DNA from: JBBTQX01 sp964366055
GTDB taxonomy: Bacteria; Patescibacteriota; Minisyncoccia; UBA6257; GWB1-50-10
Reading direction: 5' to 3'
Assembly (NCBI GenBank): GCA_964366055.1
Contig: CAYISE010000011.1
Coordinates: 1 to 21,003 of the forward strand
DNA length: 21,003 nucleotides
Shown here piece by piece: positions 7,334-13,630 of the stretch; within the stretch, counting starts at the first letter, position 1, and each line of letters opens with the position of its first letter. A model generated the notes under the pieces. That model was not told where the DNA came from and searched no databases. It saw only the letters and a program-made list of their open reading frames with translations. A program made the position numbers and the translations under genes.

Positions 7334-7791
7334 ATAAAAAATTAATAATCGTTTTCATCCTGGTGGCGCTGGCGGGGTTTATTGACGCGACATATCTTAC
7401 CGTAAAACATTATCAGGAGGCCTCCGTCGCGTGCTATTTTGTGAATAACTGCGACCAAGTGCTCCAAAGTTCTTACGCCGTTTGGGGGGCCGTTCCCGTT
7501 TCGCTGGCGGGCGCGATTTATTATTTAATTCTGTTTTCTTTTTCTCTCATCTCTTTGTTGAAGAGAAATAAAGAATTATTTATTATCGGCGCGGCTTTAA
7601 CGCCGGTGGGATTTCTCACTTCGCTTTGGTTCTTGTATCTCCAGATATTTATTCTTAACGCGTTCTGTCTTTATTGTCTGGCTTCCGCGTTTTTCTCCAT
7701 GCTCCTTTTCGCGGGCGGTCTGATATTTCTGGTTGGACTTAACGACGGAGAAAATAAAGACCAAGCGGTTTTACCTCCGAGAGCTTCCTAG
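7330..7791 (+). CDS. Vitamin K epoxide reductase (VKOR) family membrane thiol oxidoreductase
   Basis: Integral membrane enzyme of 153 residues. Bacterial homologues reoxidise extracytoplasmic DsbA-like proteins and pass electrons to quinone. The VKOR pattern is visible: a loop Cys pair (C35 and C41 in ACYFVNNCDQ), an active-site CxxC at C113/C116 (FCLYC), and four or five membrane helices. Many bacterial VKORs carry a fused thioredoxin domain; this one does not, so it needs a separate partner that is not visible in the window. The 4-nt overlap with the metal ATPase indicates translational coupling, linking disulfide formation to metal export. It may oxidise the Cys-rich protein encoded at 3818-4678. 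Family call is strong; substrate is inferred. Confidence 0.9.
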   Translation: MNKKLIIVFILVALAGFIDATYLTVKHYQEASVACYFVNNCDQVLQSSYAVWGAVPVSLAGAIYYLILFSFSLISLLKRNKELFIIGAALTPVGFLTSLWFLYLQIFILNAFCLYCLASAFFSMLLFAGGLIFLVGLNDGENKDQAVLPPRAS

Positions 7792-7833
7792 AAATAATCT
7801 GAAAAATCTTTTTCCGGGTTTCTTACAAAGTTA

Positions 7834-7866
7834 AAAAATGCTTTTGTATGACTGTAAGGCATTTTT
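7834..7866 (+). terminator. Putative Rho-independent terminator of the metal operon
   Basis: Stem arms at 7834-7841 (AAAAATGC) and 7859-7866 (GCATTTTT) with a T-rich 3' side, in the gap between the VKOR gene and alaS. The stem is AT-rich and weak. A second pairing, 7822-7827 with 7853-7858 (CTTACA/TGTAAG), interleaves with it. Confidence 0.45.
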
Positions 7867-7874
7867 ATTTTCCA

Positions 7875-7903
7875 GTGGCAATCTTTTGGAATTTTGATAA
7901 GAT
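7875..7903 (+). promoter_or_regulatory. Putative alaS promoter
   Basis: GTGGCA (7875-7880), a 17-bp spacer and TAAGAT (7898-7903). The start codon at 7909 begins 5 nt after the -10 box, so the transcript would be leaderless or nearly so. The hexamers are mediocre matches. Confidence 0.4.
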
Positions 7904-7908
7904 AGGGA

Positions 7909-9807
7909 ATGATGACTTCTCACGAGATACGGAGAAAATTTCTTGAGTTTTTCAAAGCCAGGGGGCACGTCGTGATTCCATCGTCTTCGCTGGTTCCGGA
8001 GGACGATGTAACGACGCTCTTCACCGGTTCGGGGATGCAACCCTTAATTAAATACCTGCTGGGCGAGCCGCATCCGGCGGGGCGGCGGCTGGTGAACTCG
8101 CAAAAAAGTTTCCGCGCGGAGGATATTGACGAAGTGGGCGATAACCGCCACACGACTTTTTTTGAAATGCTCGGAAACTGGTCTTTGGGAGATTACTTTA
8201 AGGAAGAACAGTTGCCGTGGATTTTTGGATTTTTAACCGAGGTTGTCGGTCTGGATCCGCAAAAAATTTATGTTACGGTTTTTTCCGGCGATGAAACGAA
8301 CGGTATTCCGCGGGATGATGAATCCGCGGCCATTTGGCGGCGGCTCTTCGCGAAAAAAGGCATTGAAGCTAAAGCCGTGGAAATAATCACCGAAGAGAGA
8401 GGCGGCGAAGTCGGCATGCAAGGCGGACGAATCTTTTATTATTCAAAGAAAAATTGGTGGAGTCGCGCCGGCGCTCCGAACAAAATGCCGCCGCACGAAC
8501 CGGGCGGCCCTGATTCCGAGATGTTTTATGAATTTTCGGATGTGGAACATAATCCCGAATTTGGAAAACATTGCCATCCGAACTGCGACTGCGGCCGCTT
8601 TATGGAAATCGGGAACTCCGTATTTATAGAATATAAGAAAAACGAAGATAGCACATTTTCAAGAATGGCGCAACGGAACGTGGATTTTGGGGGCGGGCTG
8701 GAGCGAATAGCCGCGGCGTCGCAAGACGACCCGGATATGTTCAATATTGATATTTTGCGGCCGCTCATAGCGAAGATAAGATCCAGCGCTAAGAATTCCA
8801 ATATCCGTTCGGAGCGCATCATCGCCGATCACGTGCGGGCGAGTATTTTCTTGATTGCTGACGGCGTTATGCCCTCAAATAAAGATCGCGGCTACCTTTT
8901 GCGGCGTCTCATACGCCGCGCGGTAATGCACGGACAATATTTAATTGGTTTGCCGGAAGGATTTCTAAGCGGCACTATCGAGGCCTTGGTGGATTCTTAC
9001 GCCGAGGTTTATCCGGAACTTGTCCGGGACCGCGAGCGGATAAACGGGGTATTTATGGAAGAACAAACCGCTTTTGAGCGGACATACCGGAACGGTATAA
9101 GGGAATTTGATGAAATTGTCGCCCATGCCGGAAGCATTTCCGGCGCGGACGCTTTTGCGCTTCTTGCCACCTACGGTTTTCCCATAGAGCTCACCGAGGA
9201 ACTTGCCGCTCAAAAGAGAAAATCAGTTGACCGCGCGGCGTTTGAAAACGAGATGGAAAAACATCGCGCCATTTCCCGCGCCGGAGTGAAAAAGAAATTC
9301 GGCGGACACGGGTTGATTCTGGATACCGGCGAATTAAAAGCCGGGAGCGAAGAAGAATTGAAAAAAGTGACGCGGCTTCATACCGCCACCCACTTGCTCC
9401 AGCAGGCCCTGCGGGAAGCGCTGGGGGAGGAGGTTCAGCAGAGGGGCTCGGATATCACGACCGAGCGGACCCGTTTTGACTTCTCTTTTCCGAGAAAATT
9501 AACGCCGGAGGAAATCAAAAAAACGGAGGAAATCGTGAATGAAAAAATAAAAGAGGATTTGCCGGTGAGATTCAGGGAGATGCCGAAGAGCGAGGCGGAA
9601 AAAACCGGCGCCCTGTTTTTCTTCAAGGCGAAGTATCCGGAAAAAGTGAAGGTTTATTACGTCGGGAGTTCGCTTGAGGACGCGTGGAGCAAGGAATTCT
9701 GCGGCGGGCCGCACGTGGCGCGCACGGGCGAAATCGGCCAGTTCAAAATTATGAAAGAGGAACCAATCGCGGCAGGCGTTCGGCGCATCCGCGCCACCGT
9801 GGAATGA
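7909..9807 (+). CDS. alaS: Alanyl-tRNA synthetase, reduced form
   Basis: Charges tRNA-Ala in the cytoplasm. At 632 residues it is far shorter than the usual 850-880. The class II catalytic core is intact, with FTGSGMQPL, the RTxxxxEVG-like FRAEDIDEVGDNRHTTFFEMLGNWSLGDYF (about 69-97), and DVEHNPEFGKHCHPNCDC followed by the GGGLERI motif 3 region (261-267). The editing-site metal ligands are present as HTATH (491-495) and Cys598...His602 in FCGGPH. Two parts are missing. The beta-barrel segment that normally precedes HxxxH is reduced to a short linker after residue 460, and everything after AAGVRRI, i.e. the DHHA1/C-Ala region, is absent. Two Met codons, 7909 and 7912, are possible starts. Such compact AlaRS proteins fit a reduced CPR genome. 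Confidence 0.95.
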   Translation: MMTSHEIRRKFLEFFKARGHVVIPSSSLVPEDDVTTLFTGSGMQPLIKYLLGEPHPAGRRLVNSQKSFRAEDIDEVGDNRHTTFFEMLGNWSLGDYFKEEQLPWIFGFLTEVVGLDPQKIYVTVFSGDETNGIPRDDESAAIWRRLFAKKGIEAKAVEIITEERGGEVGMQGGRIFYYSKKNWWSRAGAPNKMPPHEPGGPDSEMFYEFSDVEHNPEFGKHCHPNCDCGRFMEIGNSVFIEYKKNEDSTFSRMAQRNVDFGGGLERIAAASQDDPDMFNIDILRPLIAKIRSSAKNSNIRSERIIADHVRASIFLIADGVMPSNKDRGYLLRRLIRRAVMHGQYLIGLPEGFLSGTIEALVDSYAEVYPELVRDRERINGVFMEEQTAFERTYRNGIREFDEIVAHAGSISGADAFALLATYGFPIELTEELAAQKRKSVDRAAFENEMEKHRAISRAGVKKKFGGHGLILDTGELKAGSEEELKKVTRLHTATHLLQQALREALGEEVQQRGSDITTERTRFDFSFPRKLTPEEIKKTEEIVNEKIKEDLPVRFREMPKSEAEKTGALFFFKAKYPEKVKVYYVGSSLEDAWSKEFCGGPHVARTGEIGQFKIMKEEPIAAGVRRIRATVE

Positions 9808-9819
9808 TAGAGTAAAAAG

Positions 9820-10110
9820 GAAACAAGGAAAACCTTTTCTCAAGAAAACCGTCTCGCAGACCGAGCGGGCACGGTGCACCGCCTGTATTTCTCTCGGAAC
9901 CGGCCTCGATTTTCTCCAGCGGAAAATCGGGCCTGCGCTCTCGGCGAAAAAGTCCTTATGGACACCCAGCTTTTTCGCCTCCGAGAGCTTCCTCAAGAAA
10001 CACAGGCGGCGCGAGCGAGGCCGAGAGGAGAAAAGCAATGGGATTGCTTTTCTCCAAATTCCCTGGGGAATTTGACAGCGTGTTTTCGGAGGAAAGGTTT
10101 TTCTTGTTTC
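9820..10110. repeat. 291-nt nested inverted-repeat element / candidate structured RNA
   Basis: This element fills the 329-nt gap between alaS and the next gene. The outer arms 9820-9841 and 10089-10110 pair over 22 positions, all satisfied in RNA, including two G-U pairs. Pairing then resumes at 9844-9849/10082-10087. Inside are at least five more helices: 9879-9891/9997-10009 (one mismatch), enclosing 9907-9914/9922-9929 (extended by GGCC arms) and 9938-9952/9970-9987 (15 bp with a 3-nt bulge); then 10027-10039/10043-10055 (13 bp perfect, GGG loop) and 10056-10063/10066-10073 (8 bp). ORFs readable across it on either strand look like no protein. No target-site duplication is visible. It could be a MITE-like palindromic element or a structured non-coding RNA. 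Confidence 0.75.
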
Positions 10111-10123
10111 GTGAATTATGAGT

Positions 10124-10129
10124 TATACT
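10124..10129 (+). promoter_or_regulatory. -10 box of the 10137 gene
   Basis: TATACT ends 7 nt before the ATG at 10137, predicting a transcript that begins at or within a base of the start codon. The -35 position would fall in the right arm of the structured element, where no good hexamer is seen. Confidence 0.45.
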
Positions 10130-10136
10130 GATAATA

Positions 10137-11288
10137 ATGCTCTGGAAAATATGGCATTTTCTTCAAAATTTTTGGAATGGCAGCAGGGAAAATTTCCTCA
10201 TTGTTGAGCAATTTAACGGTTCCTATGAAATTACGCGGGCTTTCCGTAATTTCAAGAAAAAGGAAATCGTCATCGGTGAACGGTTTGTTCTCAAGAATCT
10301 GGAATCGCTCAAGCGGCCGATAAAAAAAATAAACAAATTAGTTTTCTCTTTGAACAGCCATAGCGCCACGACGGCGGAAACCGTCGTGACTCTGAAACGT
10401 TCGCGGCCGGAAGAACTTATCAATGAGAGTGAAATGGACCAGCTGCTTTATCAGGGTTTCTGGAGTTTTCTCAATCGTTACCGGGGCTTGGCGGCGAAAA
10501 AAATGGCGACAAACGACCAGAATTTGGTATTGGCCTACATCCAAGTGCGCGAAGTTCGCATGGGGCCGCACAAACTTTTTAATCCCATCGGATTCAAGGG
10601 AAGCGAATTAGGCCTTAGGTTGCGGGGCACTTTCGTTTCGCGCGAACTTCTTTCTTCGTTGGAACGTTTCAAGGGCTGGGGAGAACTTTTTGTATTTGAG
10701 GGCGCGAGCGTTTTGGGACCGGTTTTGCCGGAATCGGGCGGTTTCACGGTCCAAGTCGGGGAAGATAAAACAACAATTTTCAAAGTAACCGGGGAAGAGC
10801 AGGTTTTTGCGGCAACGCGTGATTGGGGAACAAATTTGTTCGCCAAAGGAATGGCCGCGGATTTGGAAATAGATGAAAATTCCGCCCAGTTAATCGTTGA
10901 TTTTTATTTCCAAGATAAAGTTTCTCCTCGGGTGAAAAGGCGGCTGGGGACGAGAATAAACAAGAATTTCCAGAGTTTATTTGAATCACTGGGGTCGCTC
11001 AAGAAAAAATCGAGCATCAACCGGCCGAAGTTTTATTTCACTTTTCGTTCGCCGTTTCTGGTTTCAGTCAGGCGGCCTAAGAAATTCCCCGGAACACTCG
11101 TTCGGGTTGATGAAGAATTGGAACGGAAGGAATTTATTCTCAAAAAAAAGCCGCGGGCTTCCGGTTTTAACCCGCTTATCCATCAGAACACGTTGGCGCT
11201 TCTTTCGTTTGAATACGACCGGCCGAAATTTGAACCGTTAAACCAGCTTTTACGGCGGCGCGTGCGTTGGCTAATACCTAACTTCTAG
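10137..11288 (+). CDS. FtsA/PilM-like actin-fold protein, divergent
   Basis: 383 residues, no signal peptide. The best recognisable part is 203-255 (FTVQVGEDKTTIFKV through DWGTNLFAKGMAADLEI). This reads like the phosphate-2 and following helix region of FtsA/PilM actin-fold ATPases: D-x-G-x-x-T, a strand pair, then an x-GG-like turn and a helix ending in a 'eA..lK' register. The region 128-175 (LVLAYIQVREVRMG...GSELGLRLRGTFVSREL) resembles an SHS2-type insertion. Key nucleotide-binding residues look altered (VGEDKTT rather than DxGxxTT; DWGT rather than GG), so ATP binding may be lost. A cytoskeletal or inner-membrane scaffold role, for division or pilus assembly, is inferred. The next gene, 17 nt on, encodes a single-pass membrane protein that could be its partner. 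Confidence 0.6.
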   Translation: MLWKIWHFLQNFWNGSRENFLIVEQFNGSYEITRAFRNFKKKEIVIGERFVLKNLESLKRPIKKINKLVFSLNSHSATTAETVVTLKRSRPEELINESEMDQLLYQGFWSFLNRYRGLAAKKMATNDQNLVLAYIQVREVRMGPHKLFNPIGFKGSELGLRLRGTFVSRELLSSLERFKGWGELFVFEGASVLGPVLPESGGFTVQVGEDKTTIFKVTGEEQVFAATRDWGTNLFAKGMAADLEIDENSAQLIVDFYFQDKVSPRVKRRLGTRINKNFQSLFESLGSLKKKSSINRPKFYFTFRSPFLVSVRRPKKFPGTLVRVDEELERKEFILKKKPRASGFNPLIHQNTLALLSFEYDRPKFEPLNQLLRRRVRWLIPNF

Positions 11289-11296
11289 TTTAAAAT
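11267..11296 (+). promoter_or_regulatory. Putative promoter of the 11306 gene
   Basis: TTGGCT (11267-11272), an 18-bp spacer and TAAAAT (11291-11296) lie 9 nt before ATG 11306. An overlapping AATAAT (11294-11299) would place the start of transcription on the ATG itself. The sequence ATTAAGATATG before the start is shared with the adk promoter region. Confidence 0.45.
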
Positions 11297-11305
11297 AATT
11301 AAGAT

Positions 11306-12868
11306 ATGATGAAATTGGAAAAGAAAATATTTTTGGAAAAAACTGATGACTTGGATAAAGCCGTGAGCGATTTGATTTCCGCCTCGGCCGAGAAAATTGT
11401 TCTGAACATTCCCAAAAATTCCGTTTTGGGCCTGTCGGTTCATAATTTTCAAGTTTTGGAACGGGAGAGTAAAACCGCAAGCAAAGAATTGGCGATAGAG
11501 TCGGTGGATGAGCGCGTTCTTGAGCTCGCCTCTCTCGCGGCCATTCCGGCCGCGAATCCGATTTTCAGAACCAAGGAAAGAGCTGTGGCGGATATTTTGC
11601 CGCGCGATCCGGGAGATAAAAAAAAGCCGGCGCGAAAAACCCGAACCAAAACAAAAATGGAAACGCCGGAGACGCCGGAAATAGCGGAAAAGGAGGAACC
11701 GATTCACAAGAAACCAAAGCGCGGCAATAAGTTCTGGAGGATAATTTTTTTAATTTTGGTTGTAGTTTTCGGAGGAGGTTATTTCACGGTGGCGGATATT
11801 TTGCCTCAGGCGGCCATCAGTATCTCCATTAAAAAAACCACCGTTCCTTTCACTAACGCGGTGACCGTGGATATTAACAGCAACGCGCCGACGATTAGTG
11901 GCAACGCGATAAATTTGCCGGGTCAGCTTTCGGTGGCGAAGAATAATTTAAGCATGAATTTCCCCGCGACCGGGAAAAGCGCCGCGGTCTCAAAGGCCGG
12001 CGGGATGCTCGCGGTTTATAATTCCTACAATTCTCAACCCCAGATTCTTGTGGCAACGACCCGTTTTGAATCACCGGAGGGGAAAATATTTCGGCTTGTG
12101 AATAAGACGACGATTCCGGGAGCGAAAACAGCGGATGGGAAAACAACCCCGGGCTCGGTGGATGTCCAGGTAATTGCCGACCAGCCGGGGCCGGATTATA
12201 ACGTAGCTCCGAGTCAAGGATGGAAAATCCCCGGGTTCAAAGGCACGCCGCGGTATGACAAGTTCTACGCCGAGGCGAAAAGTTCAATGACGGGCGGGGC
12301 GAGCGGCGACCAGATTATTCCGACGTCGGACGATATTCAAAACGCTAAAATCAAAATTGAAAACGCGCTCGCCGATGGTCTGAAGAGCCAGACGCTGATT
12401 TTGAATTCTCAAAACTTGAGAATTTTGGATAACGCTTCGGCTTTTAACGTGGCGAGTGAAACCATCTCAAGCCAGGCGGACCAGGATAATAATTTCAGCG
12501 TCTTCGCGGCGGGGGAGCTGAAGCAGTTGGTTTTTGACGAAAAAATGCTCCGGGACGTTATTGTCAAGTCCTTAAGCACCTCAACGACGGAGATAAAAAT
12601 AGACGACCTCCCCATAAATTATGGAACGAGCACGGTTGACCTGGCCGCCGGCAAAATGTCATTTTCAATAAGCGGCGCGTTGGTTTACGAGCCGAAAATT
12701 GATTTCAACGATTTTAAAAAACAGATTCTGGGCCGGGAGGCCGATTCGCTGAAAGCCATGATTTTCGCCTTGCCGGGTCTTCAAAAAGCCAACATTTTAT
12801 TCCGTCCGTTCTGGGTGAATTCCGTTCCGAGACGCGAGAGCCGGGTGAATATAATGGTAGGGGATTGA
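11306..12868 (+). CDS. Large single-pass membrane protein of unknown function
   Basis: 520 residues. The N-terminal 100 residues look like a small folded cytoplasmic domain. A charged, Lys/Pro/Glu-rich linker (about 101-141) precedes one membrane helix (about 143-163, FWRIIFLILVVVFGGGYF), leaving about 355 residues outside the cytoplasm. The outer part is rich in Asn, Ser, Thr and beta-forming residues. Its last 50 residues (ALPGLQKANILFRPFWVNSVP) resemble the tail of baseplate J/gp47-like proteins, where a loop with 'lpgV..v.v.i.P' occurs; this is a weak likeness only. No catalytic motif was recognised. It lies between the FtsA/PilM-like gene and infA, and its stop codon overlaps the infA -35 box. 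Two Met starts, 11306 and 11309, are equally possible. Confidence 0.7.
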   Translation: MMKLEKKIFLEKTDDLDKAVSDLISASAEKIVLNIPKNSVLGLSVHNFQVLERESKTASKELAIESVDERVLELASLAAIPAANPIFRTKERAVADILPRDPGDKKKPARKTRTKTKMETPETPEIAEKEEPIHKKPKRGNKFWRIIFLILVVVFGGGYFTVADILPQAAISISIKKTTVPFTNAVTVDINSNAPTISGNAINLPGQLSVAKNNLSMNFPATGKSAAVSKAGGMLAVYNSYNSQPQILVATTRFESPEGKIFRLVNKTTIPGAKTADGKTTPGSVDVQVIADQPGPDYNVAPSQGWKIPGFKGTPRYDKFYAEAKSSMTGGASGDQIIPTSDDIQNAKIKIENALADGLKSQTLILNSQNLRILDNASAFNVASETISSQADQDNNFSVFAAGELKQLVFDEKMLRDVIVKSLSTSTTEIKIDDLPINYGTSTVDLAAGKMSFSISGALVYEPKIDFNDFKKQILGREADSLKAMIFALPGLQKANILFRPFWVNSVPRRESRVNIMVGD

Positions 12869-12893
12869 CTTCATCTGTCTTTTTTTCTAAAAT
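12865..12893 (+). promoter_or_regulatory. Promoter of infA-rpmJ-rpsM-secY
   Basis: TTGACT (12865-12870), a 17-bp spacer and TAAAAT (12888-12893). This is the best sigma70-type promoter in the window. Transcription should begin near 12900, and the GTG start of infA is at 12901, so the mRNA is predicted leaderless. The TTG at 12865 could be misread as an infA start, but it is the -35 box. Confidence 0.8.
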
Positions 12894-12900
12894 AACATCT

Positions 12901-13113
12901 GTGATTACGATTGAGGGAGTAGTGGTGGAATCCTTGCCGGGTTTGCTTTTCCGCGTTAAAGCCAAATCGGAGAACGGCGAAGAAAAAGAAATCTTGGCGC
13001 ACCCCGCCGGTAAACTCAAAATTAACCGGATTCGGGTCATCCCCGGCGACCGGGTGCTCGTAGAAATGGCGAATATTCTGGACAAACGGGGACGAATCGT
13101 GAGAAGATTGTAG
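12901..13113 (+). CDS. infA: Translation initiation factor IF-1
   Basis: An OB-fold protein binding the ribosomal A site during initiation. From GTG 12901 it has 70 residues, the family's normal length: ITIEGVVVESLPGLLFRVK, then HPAGKLKINRIRVIPGDRVLVE (equivalent to the 'sGKmRkn.iri..GD.V.ve' core) and KRGRIVRRL at the end. A longer frame from TTG 12865 would add 12 residues (MTSSVFFSKITS) with no family counterpart and would start inside the promoter, so it is rejected. It is the first gene of a unit continuing into rpmJ (5 nt gap), rpsM and secY. Confidence 0.93.
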   Translation: MITIEGVVVESLPGLLFRVKAKSENGEEKEILAHPAGKLKINRIRVIPGDRVLVEMANILDKRGRIVRRL

Positions 13114-13118
13114 AATTT

Positions 13119-13235
13119 ATGAAAGTCAGGTCTTCGGTGAAAAAAATCTGCAGTAATTGCAAAACCGTCCGTCGCAAAGGACGAGTTTACGTTATCTGCA
13201 AAAAAAACCCGAGGCACAAACAAAGACAAGGTTAA
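13119..13235 (+). CDS. rpmJ: 50S ribosomal protein bL36
   Basis: 38 residues, MKVRSSVKKICSNCK...CKKNPRHKQRQG. It binds 23S rRNA and is normally one of the smallest ribosomal proteins, at 37-38 residues. The zinc ribbon is complete: Cys11, Cys14, Cys27 and His33, so this is the metal-binding (C+) form. It lies 5 nt after infA and 1 nt before rpsM, the standard infA-rpmJ-rpsM order. Confidence 0.97.
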   Translation: MKVRSSVKKICSNCKTVRRKGRVYVICKKNPRHKQRQG

Positions 13236-13236
13236 A

Positions 13237-13620
13237 ATGAGAATTTCCGGCGTAAACATTCCCGATAATAAGAAAGTTTTCGCGGCCTTGAGCTATCTTT
13301 ACGGCGTGGGTCCCGCTTTGGCCGTTAAAATTTTGGAAATCGCCAAAGTTGATTTGCATAAACGGGCAAAGGACTTGGCGCCGGACGAGGTGAATCGCAT
13401 CCAGACCATTATTGAAAAAAATTATAAGATTGAAGGCGAACTCCGTCAGGTGATTAAACAGAATATCAATCGACTGAAGGATATCAAAGCGTATCGGGGA
13501 TTGAGGCATTTGAGAAAATTACCGGTGCGGGGCCAAAGAACAAAGTCCAATTCCAGAACCGTTCGCGGCAATGTTCGGAAGACCGCCGGCAGCGGCCGCC
13601 GCAAAGTTGATTTGAAGTAA
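13237..13620 (+). CDS. rpsM: 30S ribosomal protein uS13
   Basis: 127 residues. Begins MRISGVNIPDNKKVFAALSY with the helix-two-turns-helix segment YGVGPALAVKILEIAKVD, a middle LRQVIKQNINRLKDIKAYRGLRHL and the arginine-rich C-terminal tail (RGQRTKSNSRTVRG) that reaches the decoding centre and tRNAs. Full length. A short GG/AAGG sequence lies just upstream, one of the few plausible ribosome-binding sites here. In most bacteria rpsK, rpsD and rpoA follow; here secY follows after 10 nt. Confidence 0.97.
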   Translation: MRISGVNIPDNKKVFAALSYLYGVGPALAVKILEIAKVDLHKRAKDLAPDEVNRIQTIIEKNYKIEGELRQVIKQNINRLKDIKAYRGLRHLRKLPVRGQRTKSNSRTVRGNVRKTAGSGRRKVDLK

Positions 13621-13630
13621 GAATTTCGGC

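Noticed and set aside
9820..10110. tmRNA, RNase P RNA, group II intron or CRISPR for the structured element
   Set aside because: No tag ORF and alanine-like acceptor, no P4-like conserved core, no domain V-like hairpin and no regularly spaced direct repeats were seen.
9874..10131. 85-residue plus-strand frame and an overlapping 179-residue minus-strand frame (9499-10038) in and beside the alaS downstream gap
   Set aside because: Both run through the nested hairpins of the 9820-10110 element; compositions look random, no motif is seen, and the minus frame also crosses the alaS coding region.
12865..12900. N-terminal extension of IF-1 from TTG 12865
   Set aside because: The extension has no family counterpart and begins inside the -35 box; GTG 12901 gives the normal length.
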